Assembly: GCF_023487995.1 (NCBI RefSeq)
Contig: NZ_JAMFKN010000006.1
Coordinates: 186,001-250,000, forward strand
Direction: 5' to 3'
Source of the DNA: Thermohalobaculum sediminis
GTDB taxonomy: Bacteria; Pseudomonadota; Alphaproteobacteria; Rhodobacterales; Rhodobacteraceae
Length of the DNA: 64,000 nt
How positions within the stretch are numbered: the stretch's first letter is position 1; every line of letters starts with the position of its first letter. The notes under the pieces are model-generated. The model had not been told where the DNA came from, searched no databases, and saw only the letters and a list, made by a program, of their open reading frames with translations. Positions 57,229 through 64,000 of this stretch are shown here, piece by piece. The translations under genes and the position numbers were made by a program.

Positions 57229-58734
57229 ATGCCCATGGGACACCATCTGATCGCGGGAGAGGCCGTCTCAGGCGGCCCGAGCTTCGCGTCGAGTCCGGTC
57301 GAGGGGCCCGCGCGGGACTTCCCCATGGGTTCGCCCGACCTCGTCGACCGCGCCTGCCGGGCGGCGGAGGATGCCTTCGAGACCTTCGGCTTCACCTCGC
57401 GCGCCGAGCGGGCGGCGCTGCTGGACGCAATCGCCGGCGAGATCGACGCCCGCGAGCCCGCGATCACCGAGATCGGCACGCGCGAGACCGGATTGCCGGC
57501 GGCGCGGCTCGAAGGCGAGCGCGGGCGCACCACGGGGCAGCTTCGTCTCTTTGCCGCGCATATCCTGAAGGGCGAGTATCTCGACCGGCGCCACGATGCG
57601 GCGCTGCCCGACCGTCAGCCGGCGCCCCGCCCGGATCTGCGCCTGATCCAGCGGCCCATCGGGCCTGTCGCGGTGTTCGGCGCCTCGAACTTCCCGCTGG
57701 CCTTCTCGACCGCGGGTGGCGACACCGCCTCGGCGCTCGCGGCGGGCTGCCCGGTCGTCGTGAAGGGACACGAGGCGCACCCCGGAACCGGCGAGATCGT
57801 GGCCGAGGCGATCGCGGCGGCCATCGCCCGCTGCGGCATGCCGGCGGGCGTGTTCAGCTTCATCCATGGCGGCGCGCGCGAGGTGGGCGAGGCACTGGTC
57901 CGCCATCCCCTTATCCGGGCGGTGGGGTTCACCGGCTCGCTGCGTGGCGGGCGGGCGTTGTTCGACCTCTGCGCCGCGCGGCCCGAGCCGATCCCGTTCT
58001 TCGGCGAGCTCGGCTCGGTCAACCCGATGTTTGTGCTGCCGGCGGCGCTGGGTGCGCGCGGGGCAGGGATCGCCGGGGGTTGGGCGGGCTCGCTGACCAT
58101 GGGAGTGGGGCAGTTCTGCACCAATCCCGGCATCGCAGTCGCGATCGACGGCCCCGGCCTCGACGCCTTCGTCGAGGCGGCGCGCGGCGCGCTCGCATCG
58201 GTGGCGGCCCAGACCATGCTGACCAACGGGATCGCCGCCGCCTATCGCGAGGGGGCGGGGCGTGTCGGTTCCGCGCCGGGCGTCGAGCCGGTTCTGAGCA
58301 CCGCTTGCGAGGGCCGCAACGCCGCGCCCTGCCTCTATGCCACCACCGGGCGGGCCTGGCTCGCCGACGAGGGGTTGGCCGCCGAGGTGTTCGGCCCGCT
58401 CGGGCTGGTGGTGCGGGTGGCGGATGCCGATGAGATGCTCGCCGTCGCCCGCCATCTGCATGGGCAGCTCACCTGCACGCTCCATCTCGACGACGGCGAC
58501 ACTGGGCTTGCGCGGCGCCTGATGCCGGTGCTCGAGCGAAAGGCGGGACGCGTCCTCGCCAACGGCTTTCCCACCGGGGTCGAGGTCGGCGATGCCATGG
58601 TGCATGGCGGGCCCTATCCGGCCTCGACCAATTTCGGCGCGACTTCGGTCGGCACGCTGGCGATCCGGCGATTCCTGCGGCCGGTCTGCTTCCAGAACAT
58701 GCCGGCCGCGCTCCTGCCCGCGGATCTGCAGTGA
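57229..58734 (+). CDS. 2-oxoglutarate semialdehyde dehydrogenase
   Basis: 501 residues, aldehyde dehydrogenase superfamily, group of alpha-ketoglutaric semialdehyde dehydrogenases. IGPVAVFGASNFPLAFSTAG binds NADP, Glu260 in PFFGELGSVNP and the catalytic Cys297 in VGQFCTNPG are intact, and EVFGPLGLVVRV and HGGPYPASTNFGATSVGT match the subgroup. It converts the KdgD product to 2-oxoglutarate, linking the pathway to the citric acid cycle. The start at 57229 has GAGGAG eight bases upstream. It ends the operon at a 9-bp perfect hairpin. Confidence 0.92.
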   Translation: MPMGHHLIAGEAVSGGPSFASSPVEGPARDFPMGSPDLVDRACRAAEDAFETFGFTSRAERAALLDAIAGEIDAREPAITEIGTRETGLPAARLEGERGRTTGQLRLFAAHILKGEYLDRRHDAALPDRQPAPRPDLRLIQRPIGPVAVFGASNFPLAFSTAGGDTASALAAGCPVVVKGHEAHPGTGEIVAEAIAAAIARCGMPAGVFSFIHGGAREVGEALVRHPLIRAVGFTGSLRGGRALFDLCAARPEPIPFFGELGSVNPMFVLPAALGARGAGIAGGWAGSLTMGVGQFCTNPGIAVAIDGPGLDAFVEAARGALASVAAQTMLTNGIAAAYREGAGRVGSAPGVEPVLSTACEGRNAAPCLYATTGRAWLADEGLAAEVFGPLGLVVRVADADEMLAVARHLHGQLTCTLHLDDGDTGLARRLMPVLERKAGRVLANGFPTGVEVGDAMVHGGPYPASTNFGATSVGTLAIRRFLRPVCFQNMPAALLPADLQ

Positions 58735-58754
58735 GGCAGGTGGCGCGCCCCGCC

Positions 58755-58775
58755 CGCCCCGGCGCTGCCGGGGCG
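58755..58775. terminator. Bidirectional hairpin between aldehyde dehydrogenase and GntR genes
   Basis: CGCCCCGGC (58755-58763) pairs perfectly with GCCGGGGCG (58767-58775) around a three-base loop. It lies between two convergent genes, 20 bases after one stop and directly after the other. No T run, so a possible Rho-assisted or simple barrier terminator. Confidence 0.55.
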
Positions 58776-59492
58776 TCAGAGCGCGGCACCCGCGTGCCGC
58801 GCGGCGGCCGCCTCGGACTCGGGCTCGGGGGCAGGGGGCTCCTCGGCGGTCTCCCCGGCAAGGTAGCGGCGGATATTGTCGAGCAGCGCCTCGAGATGGG
58901 CTTCGATCTCGACCTTGACCCGGTGCGGGTCGCGCGCCTCCAGCGCCGCAACGATCGCCCCATGCTGGCGCAGCACGCGGTCGCGGCTGCGGCGCTGCTT
59001 GGCCGAGAGATAGCGCGCGCGCCACAGCCGCGCGAGGAAACCCATGTGGGTCTCCCACAGCGCCCGGTTGTGCGATGCCCGGGCGATGGCGATGTGGAAT
59101 TGCATGTCGATCTCGAACAGGTCGAGCGTGTCCACGCGGTCATAGGCGTCCGCGATCTGCTCGTGCAGGGCGCGGATCCGCGCGATCTCGGCGTCGCTCG
59201 CATGCCGGCAGGCCAACTCGCCCGACAAGAGCTCGAGCGCGCGCAGCACCTCGACCGACTCGGCGATCTCGCGGAAGCACGGGTTCGCGACGATCGGGCT
59301 GCGCGCGGGGCGCAGTTGCACCAGCCCCTCCTTGGCGAGGATGCGGATCGCCTCGCGCATCGGCGTGCGGCTGACATCCATCTCCTCGGCCAGCACGCGC
59401 TCCTTGATCGGCGCGCCGGGCGCAAGCTTTCCGCGCAGAATGTCACGCCTCAACTGATCGGCGATGTCGACGGACAGGGCTTCCCGTGCCAC
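58776..59492 (-). CDS. GntR/FadR-family regulator of the second TRAP operon
   Basis: 238 residues from a GTG with GGAG five bases upstream; any start further upstream would read through its own operator region. The winged helix has IADQLRRDILRGKLAPGAPI, ERVLAEEMDVSRTPMREAIR and LAKEGLVQLRPARSP; the FCD effector domain has FEIDMQFHIAIARASHNRAL and LRQHGAIVAALEARDPHRVK with metal-type His residues. The acidic Glu/Pro-rich tail is unusual. It is divergent from a TRAP operon, and TGGTATACCA palindromes lie between. Confidence 0.9.
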   Translation of the reverse strand: MAREALSVDIADQLRRDILRGKLAPGAPIKERVLAEEMDVSRTPMREAIRILAKEGLVQLRPARSPIVANPCFREIAESVEVLRALELLSGELACRHASDAEIARIRALHEQIADAYDRVDTLDLFEIDMQFHIAIARASHNRALWETHMGFLARLWRARYLSAKQRRSRDRVLRQHGAIVAALEARDPHRVKVEIEAHLEALLDNIRRYLAGETAEEPPAPEPESEAAAARHAGAAL

Positions 59493-59578
59493 GCTCGCTC
59501 CATCTCTGATTCCGGGTCTGCGCCGCGCCCCGCGGAAGGCCCGCACTGCAGGGAGGACATCGGGCGAGCCCACGAATT

Positions 59579-59588
59579 TGGTATACCA
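59579..59588. promoter_or_regulatory. GntR-type operator 1
   Basis: TGGTATACCA, a perfect 10-base palindrome, lies 87 bases before the GntR start on the opposite strand. The same core recurs at 59635-59644. UxuR/ExuR-type FadR regulators of enterics use a TGGTATACCA core, which supports binding by a FadR-family protein. Confidence 0.7.
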
Positions 59589-59631
59589 TTTTTCGTTGAT
59601 TGTCGAGACTCTGCCGTTTATACGGTCAACT

Positions 59632-59647
59632 GAATGGTATACCATTC
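59632..59647. promoter_or_regulatory. GntR-type operator 2
   Basis: GAATGGTATACCATTC is a perfect 16-base palindrome centred 56 bases from operator 1 and 69 bases before the dctP start. Two operators spanning the divergent promoters would allow joint repression of the regulator and the TRAP operon. Confidence 0.75.
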
Positions 59648-59715
59648 TAGCCTGCCGGCCGGTGGGCCTGCTCGAGAGAAACGGCGGAACGTATCGCCGA
59701 ACAGGGAGGAAGACG

Positions 59716-60732
59716 ATGAAGTTCAAGGGTTTCCTGGTCTCGGTCGCGGCTGCGGCCCTGCTTGTCGCCCCGGCGGCCGCGCAAAGCGTGACGCTGCGCA
59801 TCCAGACGCACTACGCGCCCGAGACGGTCTCGGGCAAGCTCGCCGGCCAGTTCGTCGATGACGTGCAGACCATGTCGGGCGGCGACATCAAGATCGAGAT
59901 GTTCTACTCGTCCTCGGTCGTCGCGACCGTCGAGACCTTCGATGCGGCCGCCAACGGCATCCTCGACTGCGACATGACCGGCGGCGCCTATCAGACCGGC
60001 AAGAACGCGGGCTTCCAGTTCGTCGGCGACATCATGGGCGGCTATGACACGCCCTATCAGCAGCTCTCGTGGCTCTATCACGGCGGCGGCTACGACGCGG
60101 CCCAGCAGCTTTACAACGCCCAGGGCATGCAGCTGATCGGCTGGTGGATCTACGGCCAGGAATCCTTCGCCTCGAACAAGCCACTCACCGGCGTGGCCGA
60201 CCTCAAGGACTGGAAGTTCCGCTCGCCTCCGGGGCTCGAGACCGACATCTTCGCCTCGCTCGGCGCCTCGCCGATCGTGATGGACTTCACCGAGATCTTC
60301 ACCGCGCTCGAGACCAAGATCATCGACGGCGCCGATGCCTCGGGTCTTGCGAACAACAAGGGCATGGGGCTCTACGACATCTCCAAGCACGCGACCTTCC
60401 CGGGCTTCCACTCGATGCCCTCGGACCATCTCGCCTGCAACAAGGCGGTGTGGGACGGGTTGACCGATGCGCAGCGCCGCATCATCGACACCGCGATGCA
60501 GAAGCTGTCGCTGCAGACCGCGCTGACCTTCGAGCGCGCCAATGCCGCGGCTGCCGCTCAGCTCGAGGCCCAGGGCGTGAGCCTGCACAACTGGTCGCGC
60601 GAGGAACGCATGAAGTTCCGCGAGGCCGCGCAGACCCAGTGGGATGTCTGGGCCCAGAAGTCGCCCGAGGCCAAGGCCCTGGTCGAGAGCCATCGCGCCT
60701 ATCTCAAGGAACTCGGCCTCCTGGCCAATTGA
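59716..60732 (+). CDS. dctP: TRAP transporter solute-binding protein (DctP), second system
   Basis: 338 residues with signal peptide (FLVSVAAAALLVAPAAAQ). Fold marks: LRIQTHYAPETVSGKLAGQF, DIKIEMFYSSSVVATVETFD, LKDWKFRSPPGLETDIFASL with the ligand-type Arg, and MDFTEIFTALETKIIDGADA. It resembles the mannitol/chloroaromatic (FcbT1-like) branch rather than the first DctP here. Substrate unknown. GGGAGGAAG precedes the ATG, two operators lie upstream, and a stem-loop follows before dctQ. Confidence 0.92.
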   Translation: MKFKGFLVSVAAAALLVAPAAAQSVTLRIQTHYAPETVSGKLAGQFVDDVQTMSGGDIKIEMFYSSSVVATVETFDAAANGILDCDMTGGAYQTGKNAGFQFVGDIMGGYDTPYQQLSWLYHGGGYDAAQQLYNAQGMQLIGWWIYGQESFASNKPLTGVADLKDWKFRSPPGLETDIFASLGASPIVMDFTEIFTALETKIIDGADASGLANNKGMGLYDISKHATFPGFHSMPSDHLACNKAVWDGLTDAQRRIIDTAMQKLSLQTALTFERANAAAAAQLEAQGVSLHNWSREERMKFREAAQTQWDVWAQKSPEAKALVESHRAYLKELGLLAN

Positions 60733-60764
60733 CCTGCCCTGCATGACGGCAGTCTGACGCCGAT

Positions 60765-60792
60765 CGGGGCGGGCCCTTGCGGGACCGCCCCG
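60765..60792 (+). other. Stem-loop between dctP and dctQ (second system)
   Basis: CGGGGCGG (60765-60772) pairs with CCGCCCCG (60785-60792), with an inner CCC/GGG stem and TTGC loop. Equivalent in position to the hairpin of the first TRAP operon, and likely to raise dctP message relative to dctQM. Confidence 0.65.
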
Positions 60793-60844
60793 TCTTCCCG
60801 GCGGCAGCGGGACGCGGCGGCGCGCGAGAATTGTGGGGGAGGCC

Positions 60845-61654
60845 ATGCAGGACCAGAGCGTTTGGCTTGGGCGGCTGAGGCGGCCCGTGAGACTTGCCGC
60901 GATCTGCCTCGGGGCGCTGACGCTCGCGATCGCCGCGATCCTGATCGTGGGACAGGTGACCGGAGCCGGCGGCGTGTCGATGTACGAGATGCTGCGCCCC
61001 GCCGGACGGCCGATGGCCTATGCGATGCTGTTCTCGTTGTTCGGGACGCTCGCCCTCGCCTCAGTCTACCTCTCCGACACCGCCGGCGCGATCGAGCCGC
61101 AGCGCACCGGGCCCATGGATCTCGTCTCGCTCGTGCTGGCGCGCGTGGCGATGATCGGGACCGCGGCCATCGTCATCGTGATGTTCTACGAGGTCGTGGC
61201 GCGCTACGTGTTCGAGAAGCCCACGCTCTGGGCCAACGAGCTCTCGCTGTGGATCGCGGGCTTCGTGCTGCTGTTCGCCGGGCAGTACGCGATGCAGCAG
61301 CGCTCGCACATCCGCATCTACATCATCTACGACATCATGCCCCGCTGGATGCAGAAGCTTGCGGACTGCATGTCGGTCGCGCTGATCTGGGCCTTTGCCG
61401 CCGCCCTCGTCTGGGGCGGCTTCAACGAGGCGCGCGACAAGCTCCTGCGCCTCGAGACCTTCGGCACCGCCTGGGACCCCCCGCTGCCCGCAACCATCAA
61501 GCCTGCGATCCTGATCGTGGTCTGCCTCGTCGCGCTTCAGGCGCTCTCGAACCTGATCGCCGACTGGAACAAGGCGCCCGAGATCCACACCCCCGCCGAC
61601 GAGATCGACGAGGCCGAGATCGAGAACATCCGCCGCACGCTGGGGGACAACTGA
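60845..61654 (+). CDS. dctQ: TRAP transporter small permease (DctQ), large variant
   Basis: 269 residues, about 100 longer than a usual DctQ. An extra N-terminal membrane pair (ICLGALTLAIAAILIVGQVT, MLFSLFGTLALASVYL) precedes the conserved part: FYEVVARYVFEKPTLWANEL, LLFAGQYAMQQRSHIRIYII and YDIMPRWMQKLADCM. This long form accompanies DctM proteins of about 530 residues in the mannitol/chloroaromatic TRAP branch, as here. It starts at ATG 60845 after GGGGGAGG and is one base from dctM. Confidence 0.88.
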   Translation: MQDQSVWLGRLRRPVRLAAICLGALTLAIAAILIVGQVTGAGGVSMYEMLRPAGRPMAYAMLFSLFGTLALASVYLSDTAGAIEPQRTGPMDLVSLVLARVAMIGTAAIVIVMFYEVVARYVFEKPTLWANELSLWIAGFVLLFAGQYAMQQRSHIRIYIIYDIMPRWMQKLADCMSVALIWAFAAALVWGGFNEARDKLLRLETFGTAWDPPLPATIKPAILIVVCLVALQALSNLIADWNKAPEIHTPADEIDEAEIENIRRTLGDN

Positions 61655-61655
61655 G

Positions 61656-63251
61656 ATGGACATCGGAACGATCAGCCTCGTGCTCCTCGTCGGCATGTTC
61701 GTGCTGCTGGCGATGGGCATGCCGCTGGGCTTCGCGTCCGCCTTCCTTGCGGTCGCGACACTGGTGATGAAGTTCGGGCCGGACATTCTGTTCCGCGACT
61801 TCGGCCGCGGGCCGCTGTCAGTGCTGGGGCAGGCGGTCTACCGCCAGATGACGAACTACGTCCTGATATCGGTGCCGCTGTTCATATTCATGGCCTCGCT
61901 GCTCGAGCGATCGGGCATCGCGCAGAGCATGTACAGCTCGCTCAACGTGTGGCTGTCGCGCACCCGGGGCGGCATCGCGATCGTCACCTCGATCATGGCG
62001 GTCATCATGGCGGCGATGTCCGGCATCATCGGCGGCGAGGTGGTTCTGCTCGGCCTGATCGCGCTGCCGCAGATGCTGCGGCTGGGTTACAATCAGAACC
62101 TCGCCATCGGCACGATCTGCGCAAGCGGCAGCCTCGGCACGATGATCCCGCCCTCGATCGTGCTGATCTTCTACGGGCTGGTGACCGAGACCTCGATCAA
62201 GGCGCTGTTCACCGCCTCGTTCCTGCCGGGCTTCATGCTCGCCTCGTTCTTCATTATCTATATTGTGATCCGCACGCAGCTCGATCCCGATCAGGCGCCG
62301 CTGCCGCCGCCCGATCCGAACGACCCTCCGGGGGCCGAGAAGGCGCTGATGTTCCTGGGCTTCCTTTCCCGCTTTGCGATGTGGGCGACGGCGGTACTGC
62401 TGCTGCGCGCGGTCTTCTTCACGGCGACGGGCTTCAACGCCGTGACCGAGGGCGTCGACGCGATCCCGCTCGGCATGGCCTCGGACATCCCTTGGCTCGC
62501 GGGCGGCTTCGTGCTGGCACTGGCGCTCGTCCAGTTCGTCATCGGCCGCGAGCGCGCCGCGCGCGGCTGGGAGATGGGCAAGGGCCTGATCGCGCCGATC
62601 ATCGTGATCGGCGTGGTGCTGGGCTCGATCTATGGCGGCATCACCGGCATCACCGAAGCCGCCGGCATGGGCGTGATCGCGGTCTTCGTGATCGGCCTCG
62701 TGCGGCGCGAGATGACCTTCGAGATCGTGTGGGACGCGCTGATGCGCACGCTCAGGTCGACCGGCACGATCATCTGGGTGACGATCGGCGCCGCCGCGCT
62801 GGCGGCCGCCTACACGCTCGCGGGCGGGCCGACCTATGTCGCCAACATGATCGTCGGCGCCGAGCTGCCGACCATGGGAATCATCCTGGTGATGATGCTG
62901 ATCTTCCTGATCATGGGCATGTTCATGGACTGGGTCGGCATCGTTCTGCTGATCATGCCGGTCTTCCTGCCGATCGTGCTCAAGCTGCCGCCCGAGGAAC
63001 TGGGCTTCGTCGGCTCGATCGACCCCAAATACGTGGCGATCTGGTTCGGCGTGGTGTTCTGCATGAACATGCAGGTGAGCTTCCTGTCGCCGCCCTTCGG
63101 CCCGGCGGCATTCTACCTGAAGTCGGTGGCCCCGCCGCAGATCTCGCTGACCGACATCTTCCGGGGCTTCCTGCCCTTCATCGGCATCCAGTTGCTTGCG
63201 CTTTCGGTCCTGCTGATCTGGCCGCCCATCGTCACGCTGTTCCTCGGCTAG
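61656..63251 (+). CDS. dctM: TRAP transporter large permease (DctM), long variant
   Basis: 531 residues, about 100 longer than the first DctM because of a middle insertion (PPPDPNDPPGAEKALMFLGF and following helices). Conserved parts: MGMPLGFASAFLAVATLVMK, SVPLFIFMASLLERSGIAQS, MSGIIGGEVVLLGLIALPQM, LGTMIPPSIVLIFYGLVTET and FLPIVLKLPPEELGFVG, then MQVSFLSPPFGPAAFYLKSV. It forms the transport unit with the long DctQ. A PhyH-type dioxygenase gene follows 85 bases downstream, probably acting on the imported compound. Confidence 0.92.
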   Translation: MDIGTISLVLLVGMFVLLAMGMPLGFASAFLAVATLVMKFGPDILFRDFGRGPLSVLGQAVYRQMTNYVLISVPLFIFMASLLERSGIAQSMYSSLNVWLSRTRGGIAIVTSIMAVIMAAMSGIIGGEVVLLGLIALPQMLRLGYNQNLAIGTICASGSLGTMIPPSIVLIFYGLVTETSIKALFTASFLPGFMLASFFIIYIVIRTQLDPDQAPLPPPDPNDPPGAEKALMFLGFLSRFAMWATAVLLLRAVFFTATGFNAVTEGVDAIPLGMASDIPWLAGGFVLALALVQFVIGRERAARGWEMGKGLIAPIIVIGVVLGSIYGGITGITEAAGMGVIAVFVIGLVRREMTFEIVWDALMRTLRSTGTIIWVTIGAAALAAAYTLAGGPTYVANMIVGAELPTMGIILVMMLIFLIMGMFMDWVGIVLLIMPVFLPIVLKLPPEELGFVGSIDPKYVAIWFGVVFCMNMQVSFLSPPFGPAAFYLKSVAPPQISLTDIFRGFLPFIGIQLLALSVLLIWPPIVTLFLG

Positions 63252-63336
63252 GGCAGGAAGGGGCTGGGGGCGCGCCCGCAAGTCCGGGCGCCTCCCCCGG
63301 CCGTCCGCAACCACCTGCGACAGACGGAGACGGCTC

Positions 63337-64000
63337 ATGCTGAGCCCCGAGCAGATCGCCCGCTTCCACGCCGACGGCGTCCTCGTCGTGCCCGGCGTGC
63401 TGGATCCTGGGCTCATCGCGCGCATTCGTGCCGAATATGCGGCGCTGATCGACCGCCTCCATGCCGGCTGGCAGGCGCAGGGCCGCGTTCCGGCGGGCGC
63501 GGGGCTCGACTTCTGGGACAAGCTGCTGGTCAGCTACCGGGCGGGCTGCGACTGGTTCCAGCCGATGGACATCTCGCTGCCGGGCGACGAGATCCGGCCC
63601 GACACGCCGTTCCATTTCGGCCCGGCGGTGTTCGACATGGTGACGGCGCCGCGCCTGCTCGACCTTGTCGAGTGCCTCATCGGGCCCGAGATCACCTCGA
63701 ACCCGATCCAGCATGTCCGCCTCAAGCCGCCCGCGGACGTGCTGAGGGGCGACGAGGCCCGCGCCCATATCACCGCGACCGACTGGCACCAGGACCGCGC
63801 GGTGGCCCATGCCGAGGCCGACGCGACCCGGATGGTCACCGTCTGGCTAGCCATCACGGACGCGACCGAGGAGAACGGCTGCCTGCAGGTCATCCCCGGC
63901 ACGCCGCGCATGTATCCGCACTGCCCGCGCAGGCAGACCGCCATCGCGGAGGGCTTCATCGACCCGCGCGAGGCCCGGCCGCTGCCGGTCGGGGCAGGGG
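63337..64000 (+). CDS. Phytanoyl-CoA dioxygenase-family oxygenase, 5' part
   Basis: The first 221 residues are visible; the gene runs off the window. MLSPEQIARFHADGVLVVPG is the usual PhyH opening, and TDWHQDRAVAH provides the first His and Asp of the Fe(II) facial triad, followed by MVTVWLAITDATEENGCLQV and IPGTPRMYPHC. The distal His and the 2-oxoglutarate Arg lie beyond the end. PhyH proteins hydroxylate diverse small molecules (ectoine, phytanoyl-CoA, phosphonates). GGAG precedes the ATG. Position behind the second TRAP operon suggests a substrate brought in by it. Confidence 0.88.
   Translation, partial: MLSPEQIARFHADGVLVVPGVLDPGLIARIRAEYAALIDRLHAGWQAQGRVPAGAGLDFWDKLLVSYRAGCDWFQPMDISLPGDEIRPDTPFHFGPAVFDMVTAPRLLDLVECLIGPEITSNPIQHVRLKPPADVLRGDEARAHITATDWHQDRAVAHAEADATRMVTVWLAITDATEENGCLQVIPGTPRMYPHCPRRQTAIAEGFIDPREARPLPVGAG

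Overview
The window reads as one chromosomal stretch of a GC-rich alphaproteobacterium, most likely a Rhodobacterales (Rhodobacter/Paracoccus-like) member. The basis is a pccB-pccA-mutase block under a divergent PccR/ScfR-type regulator, uronate-pathway enzymes resembling the Agrobacterium set, several TRAP transporters and pervasive GC-rich third codon positions. No plasmid, phage or CRISPR signature is visible.

Layout. 1-806: 3' end of a choline-dehydrogenase-like gene, then a BLUF photoreceptor. 1383-14841: a propionate/methylmalonate block (pccR divergent from pccB, ridA, small membrane protein, pccA, methylmalonyl-CoA mutase, panE-like reductase, malic enzyme, prpE) closed by a clear terminator. 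15082-18168: a tightly packed signalling cassette (secreted molybdopterin-domain-like protein, membrane histidine kinase with degenerate ATP motifs, receiver-HPt protein). 18260-19343: IclR regulator and tRNA-Asn with terminator. 19344-37408: an accessory stretch of short regulator/target pairs (TetR-YciI with a double operator, AraC-MFS, AraC beside a GST/P460/cupredoxin/DUF4142 row, MscS-patatin-membrane protein, NDH-2-like dehydrogenase, LysR-bdhA, DUF1127, cupin, MFS). 37511-43910: a giant malectin/Ig-like/purple-acid-phosphatase gene and a lipoprotein bracketed by two decayed IS6-family copies, with an IS630-like scrap beyond the second. 44074-48524: six-PAS kinase coupled to a receiver-adenylate cyclase. 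48591-64000: oxidative uronate catabolism (denD, gli, gci, kdgD, udh, ketoglutarate-semialdehyde dehydrogenase) with two GntR regulators, two TRAP transporters and a partial PhyH dioxygenase.

How it works together. PrpE makes propionyl-CoA, PccBA carboxylates it, and the mutase gives succinyl-CoA; an epimerase is not in view. MaeB can turn the resulting C4 acids to pyruvate. In the uronate block a TRAP system would import the sugar acid. Udh oxidises it to an aldarolactone, Gli and Gci convert that to ketodeoxyglucarate, KdgD gives 2-oxoglutarate semialdehyde, and the dehydrogenase gives 2-oxoglutarate. Candidate operators for both GntR proteins can be read directly.

Three otherwise well-preserved genes (AraC near 21805, NDH-2-like near 32897, the giant protein near 42034) each need one extra base to read through. 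These are either real decay in the accessory region or residual sequencing error; raw reads would decide.
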